Positions 16,953 to 25,786 of a stretch of 64,000 bases of DNA are shown here, piece after piece; the first letter of the stretch is position 1; each line of letters opens with the position of its first letter. Location of the stretch: positions 1 to 64,000 of the IMG/VR virus record IMGVR_UViG_3300042868_007959. One strand, given 5' to 3'. The notes beneath the pieces are model-generated. The model saw only the letters and a list, made by a program, of their open reading frames with translations. It did not search any database and was not told where the DNA came from. The position numbers and the translations under genes are program-made. The stretch is from a virus.

Positions 16953-17435
16953 TTAGTTTATTTCACCATCTACCGATGATTCTTCTGTAGGGTACTCCTC
17001 AACAACCAAAGGAGTTTCTTCTTTAACTTGTGTATCTACAACAGTTGATCCTTGTGGTGGTCTTGGTGTTGTCGGATATTCCGCAACATTAGAAAAACTA
17101 TTTCCGTCTTCCTCATCAACTTTCTGAATTAACATCTTATCTCTGTCTTCAGAGTTGAACCAATAATCAACAACTTTATTAAGATTACCTACGAAGGCCC
17201 CGAATAAAATTAACAACATTTCTTTCCAGTTTTCTGCAATTTCAATTTGAAACATAACTGCCATATTAATACCAAAAATAATGAAGAAAAACAAGAATAA
17301 AATAATCCCTGTAATCTTCCATCTATTAGATTGCATTTGTTGCAACATATAATAGAAACGATTTTTATCCTCCACTTTAACATAAGGAGTTTCCCCGAAT
17401 AACATTTTTTTTAATCTACTTACCATTTTTTTCAT
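16953..17435 (-). CDS. Two-span membrane protein, holin candidate
   Basis: 160 residues with two hydrophobic segments (WKITGIILFLFFFIIFGINM and MLLILFGAFVGNLNKVVDYW), followed by FNSEDRDK and a Pro/Glu-rich cytoplasmic tail. The pattern of a second span ending in an aromatic residue and a small charged loop is common in phage holin-like proteins. It sits two genes away from the regulator genes and next to the endolysin. It could instead belong to the two-component cluster. Function not proven. Confidence 0.65.
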   Translation of the reverse strand: MKKMVSRLKKMLFGETPYVKVEDKNRFYYMLQQMQSNRWKITGIILFLFFFIIFGINMAVMFQIEIAENWKEMLLILFGAFVGNLNKVVDYWFNSEDRDKMLIQKVDEEDGNSFSNVAEYPTTPRPPQGSTVVDTQVKEETPLVVEEYPTEESSVDGEIN

Positions 17436-17443
17436 TTTTTTTA

Positions 17444-18124
17444 TTATTTATCTTTGTTAGGACTTGCACCATATTTTACCCCAAGTATTGTCCCCACTAT
17501 ACTGAAACTATTTGTTAACAGAATACCAAACATATTACTCCAAGTGGATCCAATAATCTCAGTATCCTTTCCTATTGTCATAGAATAAACATATATTCCC
17601 GTTGTGACACACCCAACACCTATAATTACATAAAGTGCAACCTTAACAATATTATTAATCAACTCAAACTGAGTTTTCTTTTGAACTATATCTAAATTGT
17701 TTTCTGCCTCATTTTTAGCATTTTCTGCAACGACTCTTGCCTGTTCAGATTGTTTCATAGCCTCAATCAGTTCGGCACTTATTTTTTCATTCTCTAGTTT
17801 CCATTCAAGAAGTTCAGAGTTTTGACTTTCAATCCGATTGTTTTGATCCTCCATACTGGTTAAAGTATTTTGGAGTTCCTCCACCATTCTTTGGTTTTCA
17901 TCGTTGAGTATAGTCAAATCTTTGTTCTGAACCTGAACCTGTTTGGTTACCTCCAAACGTTTACGTCTAGAATCTTTATCTTTATCCGTACATTTTTTTA
18001 AATAGTCTTTAAACAAATCGTTGTCCGATTCAAACAACTTAATAATGTTTCCTTCAAGTCCGATATTCTTGGACTCAAAGAGTTTAATTAAATTGTTTTC
18101 ACTATTTTTATCTAACTTTATCAT
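17444..18124 (-). CDS. Coiled-coil protein with two C-terminal membrane spans
   Basis: 226 residues: a short N-terminal part with two copies of IKLFES, a long coiled coil (about residues 50-150, rich in Gln, Asn and Glu), then VALYVIIGVGCVTTGIYVY and FGILLTNSFSIVGTILGVKY. The last span plus GASPNKDK is holin-like. Its start overlaps the response-regulator stop (ATGA), so it belongs to the same transcript as the kinase and regulator. It could be a spanin-, sensor- or holin-like partner; not resolved. Confidence 0.65.
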   Translation of the reverse strand: MIKLDKNSENNLIKLFESKNIGLEGNIIKLFESDNDLFKDYLKKCTDKDKDSRRKRLEVTKQVQVQNKDLTILNDENQRMVEELQNTLTSMEDQNNRIESQNSELLEWKLENEKISAELIEAMKQSEQARVVAENAKNEAENNLDIVQKKTQFELINNIVKVALYVIIGVGCVTTGIYVYSMTIGKDTEIIGSTWSNMFGILLTNSFSIVGTILGVKYGASPNKDK

Positions 18125-18558
18125 TTATATACTTTGAAAGGTAAGGTTCTATTTTTATAACCTTCATAATCTTTTCTGAACTCCTCTAAACGTGGCTCAA
18201 TGTCGTCAGATTTGATAATCCAAAACTGAGCTCCCGCTTGAACTGCCTTTGATTGTTCTTCTGGTTCGTTTGATGATGAAATAATTCCAACAACTACGTG
18301 ATTACCGTATTCAAAATTAATTTTTCTAATTAATTCTATACCATCAAAAGAACTACCAATGATGTTTAAATCAACAAACACACAATCAGGTTTATCATTA
18401 TCATCCCCACTTTTGAACCATTTTTCGAATTTTTTTGCCGCTTCGTCAGAACTATTTAACGCGTTTAAAGACAAACTTATGTCAAGTAACGAACAAGCGT
18501 CCTCAAATACTAAATGGAATAAATCCTCGTCATCCACCAATAAAATTGAATCAATCAT
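18121..18558 (-). CDS. Stand-alone response regulator receiver protein
   Basis: 145 residues, one receiver domain and no output domain. Key residues are present: D9, D10 acidic pocket (ILLVDDED), D63 phospho-acceptor (CVFVDLNI), S94 (GIISSSN) and K116 (WIIKSDD). A CheY-like single-domain regulator acts by binding a partner. The partner may be the coiled-coil membrane protein, whose ATG overlaps this stop. The histidine kinase gene lies 12 bases upstream. Very unusual in a phage. Confidence 0.88.
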   Translation of the reverse strand: MIDSILLVDDEDLFHLVFEDACSLLDISLSLNALNSSDEAAKKFEKWFKSGDDNDKPDCVFVDLNIIGSSFDGIELIRKINFEYGNHVVVGIISSSNEPEEQSKAVQAGAQFWIIKSDDIEPRLEEFRKDYEGYKNRTLPFKVYK

Positions 18559-18570
18559 TTTTTTCTTTTT

Positions 18571-20169
18571 TTATTTTATTTTTATTTTCATTTTAGTTCC
18601 TATTTCATTTTTCTCACAAGTAATTTTAAACTTGTGTTCTTCCAAAATTGCAACGCAAATATTTAATCCCAAACCAGTACCTGATTCCTTTTGTCCTTCT
18701 TTTCTTGTATATGGTTTACATAGGTAATCAAAATCTTCTTGTGTTAACCCCCTACCATTATCTTGAATGTAAACAGTATTCTCATCAGAATATATTTTAA
18801 CAAACTTAGTGTCAGAATCATTGTACTTTAAACCATTCCTGATTAAGTTGTCAACTGCAGTACAGAATAACGCTTCGTTTACTTCTATTGTTGGTAAGTC
18901 CTCAATAATTACTTGACTACTATATGCGGTTGATGATAGGTAATCAGATAGTATCACTTTTAAATCGCATTCCGCCTTATTTAAAACAACATCTTTTTTA
19001 ACAAGATTTGTAAACTCATATACCCCTTTATACACTTTTTGTGAATGTTTAAGACCTTCCTTAATCATTCTAATTGGTGCCTCTATTTTTAAATCGGTAA
19101 TGTCTTCGGGTTTTAATCTTCTTTCTAAAGAACTTAATCCTCTTGGCATATATGTATTGATACCTGAGTGCATATCGTGTCTTAATATTTTAGCGGCATG
19201 TTCTAAATAAGTGTTCTTTTTTTCAATCTCTTTCTTTTGTTCGTGAGTAGTGGTGACATCTGTTGCAATTTTCATAACACGATAAATCTTACCATCCATA
19301 CCAATGATTGGATTATAGGTTGCTTGAAGATGTATTAAGGAACCATCCTTTTTAACTCTAGTGATTTCACCAGTAAATAATATACCATCATTTAATTTTT
19401 CCCAAAAAAGAGAATATTCCTCACTTTTTGAGTGGTCCTCATCTATAAAAATCCTATGGTGTTTCCCAACCACTTCATCCAGTGATGAATATCCCATAGT
19501 ATTTAAAAACAATTCATTAGCGAAAATTATATTCCCCTTCAAATCAAACTCAATAACAGCGTTGGATTTATTTATCGCGTTCATTCTATTACGAATTTCC
19601 ACTTCTTTTTTCTTAAGATCTGTAACATCTTGTCTAATTGATGAGAATCCCTCCAACTTACCGTGTTTGTCAAATTTTGCCTTGATGTAGGTATCGACAT
19701 AATATAGTTCACCTGATTTTCCTTTGTTGGTAACAACATCATTCCATATCTCACCTTTCATTACTTTTTCATACATTTTACCCCAATATCCATCAGGTTG
19801 TAATCCTGAGTTTACAATAACATGATCCTTACCTTTAACCTCATCTAAAGACCAACCTGAAACATCCTCAAACTTTTTATTAACGTATGTAATTTTACCG
19901 TATTTATCGGCAACAGAAACGATGGTTGCAGAATCAATAAAATCTTCACTATCTTTTATTTGTTTTAATAAACCATCTTTTAACTCTACGGTTTGGGATT
20001 TCATTAAAAAATAAAATAATGGAGAAAATAATAAAAAGCAAGATATCTCAATAATTTTTGTTATATCAGTGGATCCAATAATCCCCGATAAAACAAAAAT
20101 TTTAGTTAAAAGAAAAGTAACCATCAAGATTACAGAAGGTATTATTAATAATTTACGTTTTTTAATCAT
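18571..20169 (-). CDS. Membrane PAS-PAS sensor histidine kinase
   Basis: 532 residues: two membrane spans (about 8-31 and 37-56), PAS domain 1 (about 75-185), PAS domain 2 (about 200-310, with DGKIYRVMKIATDVT), a dimerisation/phosphoacceptor region with H331 in ILRHDMHSGI, and a HATPase domain with N-box (DNLIRNGLKYND), G1 (IQDNGRGL, D470) and G2 (SGTGLGLNIC). All catalytic landmarks are intact, so it is probably active. It almost certainly phosphorylates the regulator encoded next. A TATTTAT box ends 4 bases before the ATG. The codon and base use look like the neighbours, so this is not an obvious recent insertion. Confidence 0.9.
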   Translation of the reverse strand: MIKKRKLLIIPSVILMVTFLLTKIFVLSGIIGSTDITKIIEISCFLLFSPLFYFLMKSQTVELKDGLLKQIKDSEDFIDSATIVSVADKYGKITYVNKKFEDVSGWSLDEVKGKDHVIVNSGLQPDGYWGKMYEKVMKGEIWNDVVTNKGKSGELYYVDTYIKAKFDKHGKLEGFSSIRQDVTDLKKKEVEIRNRMNAINKSNAVIEFDLKGNIIFANELFLNTMGYSSLDEVVGKHHRIFIDEDHSKSEEYSLFWEKLNDGILFTGEITRVKKDGSLIHLQATYNPIIGMDGKIYRVMKIATDVTTTHEQKKEIEKKNTYLEHAAKILRHDMHSGINTYMPRGLSSLERRLKPEDITDLKIEAPIRMIKEGLKHSQKVYKGVYEFTNLVKKDVVLNKAECDLKVILSDYLSSTAYSSQVIIEDLPTIEVNEALFCTAVDNLIRNGLKYNDSDTKFVKIYSDENTVYIQDNGRGLTQEDFDYLCKPYTRKEGQKESGTGLGLNICVAILEEHKFKITCEKNEIGTKMKIKIK

Positions 20170-20245
20170 ACAAATAAATATAGAAAAAATATTAAAAACT
20201 ATTTACTTTAATTAATTTTTTCATATTTATAAAAAAATTAAAATT

Positions 20246-20842
20246 ATGAACTATACAAAAGAACAGGTTGAGGCTGCCGTAAAAGCCAAAGGTTATGTTT
20301 GGTTTGAGGACGCAAACAATAAAGGGTATGATGTAAACATTGTCGGTATTAGAAATTCAAGTACTGGACAAAAAGTGACTAACGTATTTGACGATTACAT
20401 AACATTATCTTACAAAGTTGATGGACAATGGAAATTCCATATTTGGCCAGCAACTACTGATCCAGGTACTAAAGGTGTTATGCAATTTGGTAACAAGGCA
20501 GGTGTCGCAAGATTAGTAGAGGGACAATACAGAGGGTCACATACAATGAGACTTCATGCTGGGAAATATGAAGCATTGGGTCAAAACAAACCAGTTAAAG
20601 TTTTCAGAGATCCTAATAAGAATATGGAATATGATGAAAATAAAATTCAAGAAGGTGTATTTGGAATTAATATACACAAAGCAGGTGCCGACTCAACTTA
20701 TGTTGAAAATTGGTCAGAAGGTTGTCAAGTGTTTAAAAAGTCAAAGGACTTTGAAGAATTTATGTCTATCTGTAGGAAAGCAAAAGGGGTACACGGTAAT
20801 TCATTTACCTATACACTAATCGAAACTAACGACATTAAATAA
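20246..20842 (+). CDS. YkuD-like L,D-transpeptidase-like protein
   Basis: 198 residues. The motif GINIHKAG...ENWSEGCQVF carries the His and the Ser-x-Gly-Cys of the YkuD L,D-transpeptidase catalytic site, preceded by long conserved beta stretches (NIVGIRNSSTGQKVTNVFDD, WKFHIWPATTDPGTKGVM, GQYRGSHTMRLHAGKYEALG). Many phages of Gram-negative hosts carry this protein, usually unannotated. It may cut or remodel peptidoglycan, for example in lysis or entry. A TATTTAT box (20224-20230) lies 15 bases before the ATG; a terminator follows. Divergent from the kinase gene. Confidence 0.78.
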   Translation: MNYTKEQVEAAVKAKGYVWFEDANNKGYDVNIVGIRNSSTGQKVTNVFDDYITLSYKVDGQWKFHIWPATTDPGTKGVMQFGNKAGVARLVEGQYRGSHTMRLHAGKYEALGQNKPVKVFRDPNKNMEYDENKIQEGVFGINIHKAGADSTYVENWSEGCQVFKKSKDFEEFMSICRKAKGVHGNSFTYTLIETNDIK

Positions 20843-20863
20843 ATCTACCAACATTAAATAATA

Positions 20864-20888
20864 AAAGGTTCTTAGGGACCTTTTTTTT
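20864..20888 (+). terminator. Rho-independent terminator
   Basis: AAAGGT pairs with ACCTTT around CTTAGGG-like loop, followed by a run of eight T (20881-20888). It lies 22 bases after the stop of the YkuD-like gene. Confidence 0.75.
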
Positions 20889-21013
20889 ATGATCCAAATA
20901 AAAAATCTCATCAAGAGGGGTTGGGGTGATTGAACAGTTCGGTCGTACAACTGATTAAATAGAAGATATCATATTACGAAAAATATTTTATTATACCAAA
21001 GTATTTATTTAAT

Positions 21014-21397
21014 ATGAAAAGAACCATTAAAAGAATATTAAAGGAAGAACTAACCGAAACAGAATATATGGGCGGAATTATTCCCTCACATTTTTTAGAG
21101 GAACTGGGAATTAAATTATTTAAAGAAGAAGATGTTGCCAGTCTTACAGAAATACAATTCGATACAAAACGTGTTGTAATAGATCTTTTTACTCTTGACG
21201 GAGACGAAGGATATGGTAGTTATGAAGATGCGATGAGTATACCTGATGGTTTTCAATACCAATACGGTTTTAACATTAATGATTTACCTGTAAGTTTTAT
21301 AAAGTACTTAATAAAAGAACTGAATGATAACTATGGTACCAATTATTTGTACCCATTTTTAGATATAATACCAAAAGGTATGTTTAAGAACCTTTAA
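21014..21397 (+). CDS. Tagged hypothetical protein
   Basis: 127 residues. Tag MKRTIKRILKEELTETEY (ILKE then E). Acidic alpha/beta body with no recognised domain (VVIDLFTLDGDEGYGSYED). It is a plus-strand member of the tag family. A TATTTAT box (21002-21008) ends 5 bases before the ATG. Its 3' end overlaps the end of the giant polyprotein gene by 14 bases on the other strand. Confidence 0.75.
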   Translation: MKRTIKRILKEELTETEYMGGIIPSHFLEELGIKLFKEEDVASLTEIQFDTKRVVIDLFTLDGDEGYGSYEDAMSIPDGFQYQYGFNINDLPVSFIKYLIKELNDNYGTNYLYPFLDIIPKGMFKNL

Positions 21398-23642
21398 TAT
21401 AAGAATCAAATTTATCTATAATGATATTTTTATATGTATCCCATACATATTTAATATCGTCATCAGTCAAACCATACATATCTTTAGTATAATTAGAAAA
21501 AGAAGCGGGATAATTAATACGAAAAAGTAAATTATAACTTAAAGAAGATAGACGGTAAAAAGGTGCGAAGAATATATCGTCATTAATCGAAACTTTAGTA
21601 TCAGCCACAAGAAATTCCACAATTTTATTTAGATATTCATCTTTTCTATCTACAGATTCATTAATTCTATCACCATTCTTTTTTAATAACATTTCTTCAT
21701 ATATAATAGTAGATAATTTTTGTATGTATCTATCATATAACTCTTGTACAGTATCTATATCACATATACTATAAGTGTTACAAATATAATCTATATCTTC
21801 TCCTTCATCTAAATTAAAACCACTACCATTTGACCAATCATAAATATCATATATACTATAATCATATGCATCCTCATCCACATCCTCATCAGGATTAGTA
21901 AAAGGGTACCATATTTCTACTTTAGTTTCTGAATGATCACTAAACCTATTAATGTAAATATTATATTCGGTATCGTCTATCATAAAATCTACAATCTTAT
22001 TTAGATAATCAGATTTTCTATCTACAGATTCATTTATATTATTACCTTTAACCCTTAACATATCATCGTATATTTTAGTGAATAATTTCTCAGTGTATTT
22101 TTTAAATATATCTTCTATGGTTTTTACACTACGTATATTGTACACATCCCACATATATTCAATCTCCACTCTATTAAGGATATATTCACTCGATTCCTTA
22201 ATAGTAGATACCTCATATATAGTATAAGGGAATCCAGAGTCTTGTGCAGAATAAGGATACCTTATATAGACAAAAATTTCTGTAGAATCGACATTATATT
22301 GGGAAATACTAAGTTCATATTCGGTATCGTCTACCATATAATCAGAAATCTTATCTATTAGATCATCCTTTCTATCCACTGATTCATTAATGGGGACTTT
22401 AAATATATTAAGGATATTTTTTTTATATTTACTCCACACCCCTTTTACTTCTGAATTAGTTAACCCATAACTATCTTTACAATAGTTAAAAAAGTTTCTT
22501 TTCAACATATCATCAGATATTTTTTTTAAGTAGACTGTAGAAAACCATATAGATGCAAACGATGGTTTAAAAATTCCAAAATCTCCTTCTCCCATAGATA
22601 TTTCCGTGTCATCTACAAGAAATCCCACAATCTTATCTAAATAATCAGATTTTCTATCCACAGATTCGTTAATGGTAGGTACACCATTAATGATAGAAAA
22701 CCCATTAATTTTAGGGGTTAAAACTTTAAGATATCTTTTCCATAATTTTCTTATTTCCTCATCATCTGTCAATCCATACGTGTCTTTACAATAGTTAAAA
22801 AAGTTTCTTACATAAGAATTACCAATAAGATATTTTAATTCTAAATGATCTGTCATAGGTATTAGACCATAGAAATGATTAAAAGTAGGTTTAGCGTGAC
22901 CAGTAGGATAAGGTGGATACCACACTTTATTCTTTTGATCCACCATAGTGTCATCCACAAGGTAATCTATAATTTTATCCATATATTCACCTTTAGAAAT
23001 TTTATCCACAGATTCATTAATATTATCCTTACCAAATACAATATCCCTCATAACATCCTTATATGTTTCCCATACATAAACAATACCCTCTTCTGAAGTA
23101 ATTCCAAACGACTCATCAATGTATTCCATAAAACCGTCTATAGGGATATATGTCTCAAAAAGAAGTCTGTGAAAAGGTGTGAAATTATTACTACCTTGTC
23201 TAAGTGATCTCTTATATGTAAAAGGAAAAAATATCATCCTATTTTCATAGTCTACTTTAGTATCATCTACAAGAAATCCCACAACCTTATCTAAATATCT
23301 TTTTTTATTATCCACAGATTCATTAATGGGTTTAAGATCATACATAATAGATTCTTTATTATATCTATCCTTAATAATGGTTTTATAGTTGTCCCATATA
23401 TATTTTGTCTCATCGTAATTTAAACCATATGTATCCCTACAAGTTATCTGAACATCTGAAGGCATACCCCACGAAAGTTTATTTTTTAAATCATCGATAA
23501 AACTAGGTAAAGGTTTACCATTCGGACCTATCGGAGAAAAAGGATATATTATAACACCCGTTTCATATCTAATTATAGTATCATCAACAAACCACTTAAG
23601 AATCTTATCTAAATATATTTTTTTATTATCTTCCATATCCAT
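21384..23642 (-). CDS. Seven-module DDT polyprotein
   Basis: 752 residues made of seven copies of the DDT module. Each starts with a form of YLDKIV.FLVDDT and most end with YCKDTYGLT..E...VW..Y. Six linkers read INESVD: KPINES (cut after E108), DNINES, PTINES, VPINES, NNINES, DRINES. Modules five and six are a second subtype (DDTEYELS, DDTEYNIY, followed by beta stretches and a late YMWD/YICN motif). There is no N-terminal tag other than the module itself. If cut at each INE|S the product would be seven proteins of about 90-125 residues. Function of the module unknown. Confidence 0.88.
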   Translation of the reverse strand: MDMEDNKKIYLDKILKWFVDDTIIRYETGVIIYPFSPIGPNGKPLPSFIDDLKNKLSWGMPSDVQITCRDTYGLNYDETKYIWDNYKTIIKDRYNKESIMYDLKPINESVDNKKRYLDKVVGFLVDDTKVDYENRMIFFPFTYKRSLRQGSNNFTPFHRLLFETYIPIDGFMEYIDESFGITSEEGIVYVWETYKDVMRDIVFGKDNINESVDKISKGEYMDKIIDYLVDDTMVDQKNKVWYPPYPTGHAKPTFNHFYGLIPMTDHLELKYLIGNSYVRNFFNYCKDTYGLTDDEEIRKLWKRYLKVLTPKINGFSIINGVPTINESVDRKSDYLDKIVGFLVDDTEISMGEGDFGIFKPSFASIWFSTVYLKKISDDMLKRNFFNYCKDSYGLTNSEVKGVWSKYKKNILNIFKVPINESVDRKDDLIDKISDYMVDDTEYELSISQYNVDSTEIFVYIRYPYSAQDSGFPYTIYEVSTIKESSEYILNRVEIEYMWDVYNIRSVKTIEDIFKKYTEKLFTKIYDDMLRVKGNNINESVDRKSDYLNKIVDFMIDDTEYNIYINRFSDHSETKVEIWYPFTNPDEDVDEDAYDYSIYDIYDWSNGSGFNLDEGEDIDYICNTYSICDIDTVQELYDRYIQKLSTIIYEEMLLKKNGDRINESVDRKDEYLNKIVEFLVADTKVSINDDIFFAPFYRLSSLSYNLLFRINYPASFSNYTKDMYGLTDDDIKYVWDTYKNIIIDKFDSYIKGS

Positions 23643-23765
23643 ATTATAAATACCTTAATATTTGGAAACGTAAATTTTTCTGGAAAATTTTTAACCCTAT
23701 ATACCGTTCACCAGAAATGGGTGTTCATTGTCACTGAACAAACCTATGTATTGAACAATAAAAAA

Positions 23766-23790
23766 ACCCCACTCTTATTAGGAATGGGGT
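23766..23790 (-). terminator. Rho-independent terminator
   Basis: ACCCC...GGGGT hairpin around ACTCTTATTAGGAAT with an A-run on its left side (U-run for minus transcripts). It follows the tagged 100-residue gene at 23814. Confidence 0.65.
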
Positions 23791-23813
23791 AATATATTAT
23801 AAGGTTTTTATTT

Positions 23814-24116
23814 TTACCATTTTTCTCCTTCGTCATCTTTATTTCTAAGATCTTCTAATAAATCCATAAAGATTACACTCTCATCTATATAATGTAATTG
23901 ATATCTAAATTCCTCCATTATCTTTTCTGCGGCATCATAAATTTCATTTTCATACCATCCTGGATCAATATCTTGATGAGATAATTCACTTTCTATGGAC
24001 GAAACAATATCTTCGATGGAAATTGAATTACCCATTGACATATCTTGTGATTCTTTTACGGTTTTTTTAACTATTCTAGTTAAATCGTTCTCTGTTAATC
24101 TTACTATCTTTTTCAT
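23814..24116 (-). CDS. Short tagged acidic protein
   Basis: 100 residues. The clearest form of the longer tag: MKKIVRLTENDLTRIVKKTV then KES. The rest is acidic and helical (DIVSSIESELSHQDIDPGWY, AAEKIMEEFRYQLHYIDESV). A TATTTAT-type box lies in the spacer before the ATG. It has its own terminator. Function unknown. Confidence 0.78.
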   Translation of the reverse strand: MKKIVRLTENDLTRIVKKTVKESQDMSMGNSISIEDIVSSIESELSHQDIDPGWYENEIYDAAEKIMEEFRYQLHYIDESVIFMDLLEDLRNKDDEGEKW

Positions 24117-24233
24117 ATTATAATTTTTTTATTATATAAATATACTATAATTCTCAAAATTAAAAATTTACTTGAAAAATTTTTGGGTAGTTGGGGAAGA
24201 ATGAAAATGGGGTCGACATTTGGAGAGATGAAA

Positions 24234-24252
24234 TAAAAAAAGGTTCGAACCT
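24234..24252 (-). terminator. Terminator of the candidate ncRNA
   Basis: Self-complementary AGGTTCGAACCT (24241-24252) followed on the minus strand by a T-run. Confidence 0.6.
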
Positions 24253-24451
24253 AAACTTAAAAATTTCCTGGAAAATTCATGGACAATATCGCCTCCCCTA
24301 CCACAACCAAAACATACCCAGAGGGAAGGGGGGATACGATGGGGGGTGTCTGGGGGACCCTCCCTCTTACTCTATAGGAGGGGGGTTTATTGTGTCTCTT
24401 ATCAAAGACCCCCTCCCCATTAGGATTATATGTATATATCTATCTCATTTC
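24234..24451 (-). ncRNA. Candidate structured non-coding RNA with own promoter and terminator
   Basis: A host-type promoter at 24458-24489 points left into a stretch with no convincing gene and unusually high G+C. On the minus strand GGAGGGGGT pairs with ACCCCCCTCC, AGAGGGAGGG with CCTTCCCTCT, and the transcript ends in AGGTTCGAACCT followed by seven T (24235-24252). A transcript of roughly 215 bases results. A plus-strand open frame across it (93 codons) has none of the composition of the neighbouring proteins and no promoter. The GGTTCGAACC end resembles a tRNA T-loop, but no tRNA fold can be drawn. Confidence 0.6.
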
Positions 24452-24457
24452 ATACTA

Positions 24458-24489
24458 CAAATATACGAATAATATATTAGAAAATCAAA
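24458..24489 (-). promoter_or_regulatory. Host-type promoter, TTTG-N20-TATATTTG
   Basis: Minus strand TTTG (24489-24486) and TATATTTG (24465-24458) with exactly 20 bases between them. No start codon of a real gene follows, so it points to an RNA gene. Confidence 0.72.
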
Positions 24490-24760
24490 TTATAGGGCAT
24501 AAAAAAAGGAGATAGTTTCATATTCTGTTGTAATTAATACTTACTGAATAATCTTTCTATCTCCTTCTATCGTCTCTACTCAGTCTATGAACTCTGAGGA
24601 GACTTTACGTGTTAACCTTCCGTTCATGTATAAGAAGAACTTGTCATTCTCTACACTATCTTCTCCATAAGGGTGGGGAGGAGAAGAGGAAAGGATCCCA
24701 CATAACTAAATCAAACAACTATGATACAATATTAAGTATATTATTTTAAAAAGTCAATAG
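24490..24760 (-). other. Gene-free stretch with paired segments and a short open-frame remnant
   Basis: No complete gene. On the minus strand GGAGATAG (plus-strand complement near 24540-24566) pairs with CTATCTCC near 24507-24514, followed by a T-run, so it may hold a second RNA or a long-loop terminator for the 24761 gene. A frame reading SVENDKFFLYMNGRLTRK then VSSEFID and a stop looks protein-like but lacks a good start, so a gene remnant is possible. Confidence 0.35.
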
Positions 24761-25786
24761 TTATCTATTATAATTTATCATTTCTTCATATATAATAGGA
24801 CGTAGTTTATTTATATATCTATTATATAGTTCTTGTGTGATCCATCTTTGAGTTATACCAAATTGTTCTTCTAAATAATCTCTATCAGTTTCATTCAGAA
24901 AGAACTGTTCCCAGTCTACTTCCATTTCATCCATTTGAAATTCATCAGAGTCACCACTAGGGAAAGTTATCTCCACTCTTACATGTCGTTCTAAGTCATC
25001 TTCACCTAATTCTTCCATAAAGATATCCCATGTGGTGTCTTGTACCATAAAGTCTACTATTCTATTAAGTGTATCCTCTTTTCTTTCTACAGATTCATTC
25101 ATAGGGTTTTTAGATGATCCTAATAGTTCTTTTACTTTATCATATAATAAAGAATAATACCTTTGAGATATATTAGTAATAAGATTCCAATCTTTTATAC
25201 TATATGTATCATTAACATAATTAACAAAATTCAAATCATAACCTCTCCTTAATAATAATGGTAATACTTTATCAATACTGTATGAGTTAAATCCTTCAGA
25301 AGGGTAAACTATTACCACTCTATCTCTATGAAAATAGTATTCAGTATCATCTAACATATACTGTGAGATCTTATCTACTAATAGATCTTCCTTATTCTCT
25401 TTAGATTCATTCATTGGTTTACGTTCATAATTATCAAAGTCGTTTAATATGTTTGTAAATAAGATTGTATAATACTTTAAATATATTTTTTCTAGAATGG
25501 TTTCATCTTTTATACTATAGTTGTCATCCATATAGTTATAATCATATAAATTAAAAAAGATTACATCCACCCCTTTCTCTTTAAAATCATTTAGATGAGA
25601 TCTAATTTCACTCTCATTTAAATATATTAGATAATTATACATTGGATATTTTACCTCACATATTATCTCACCCATAAACCTATGGTAGACTTCATATGTA
25701 GTATCACCCAGTAGACTCTCTACAACTCTATCTACTAATAGATCCTCTCTATTCTCTTTAACAATACCTTTAATGGTTACCTTCAT
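24761..25786 (-). CDS. Three-module DDT polyprotein
   Basis: 341 residues. It starts MKVTIKGIVKENREDLLVDR, where the tag-like start (VKE|N) flows directly into module one (VVESLLGDTTYEV). Two linkers PMNESK and PMNESV precede modules two (KISQYMLDDTEYYF) and three (RIVDFMVQDTTWDI). All three belong to the second subtype with beta stretches such as VEITFPSGDSDEF and a late YL/YVNDTYSI. The linkers use Met at the third position before the cut (MNE|S). A TATTTAT box lies before the ATG. Confidence 0.82.
   Translation of the reverse strand: MKVTIKGIVKENREDLLVDRVVESLLGDTTYEVYHRFMGEIICEVKYPMYNYLIYLNESEIRSHLNDFKEKGVDVIFFNLYDYNYMDDNYSIKDETILEKIYLKYYTILFTNILNDFDNYERKPMNESKENKEDLLVDKISQYMLDDTEYYFHRDRVVIVYPSEGFNSYSIDKVLPLLLRRGYDLNFVNYVNDTYSIKDWNLITNISQRYYSLLYDKVKELLGSSKNPMNESVERKEDTLNRIVDFMVQDTTWDIFMEELGEDDLERHVRVEITFPSGDSDEFQMDEMEVDWEQFFLNETDRDYLEEQFGITQRWITQELYNRYINKLRPIIYEEMINYNR

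Noticed and set aside
24235-24260. tRNA-like GGTTCGAACC (T-loop)
   Set aside because: No acceptor, D or anticodon arm can be paired around it on either strand; the sequence is better read as a self-complementary terminator stem.
24191-24472. Plus-strand open frame of 93 codons
   Set aside because: It lies across the GC-rich hairpin region, has no promoter in its direction, and its composition (Gly/Pro-rich start, no clear fold) is unlike neighbouring proteins. The minus-strand RNA explains the region better.
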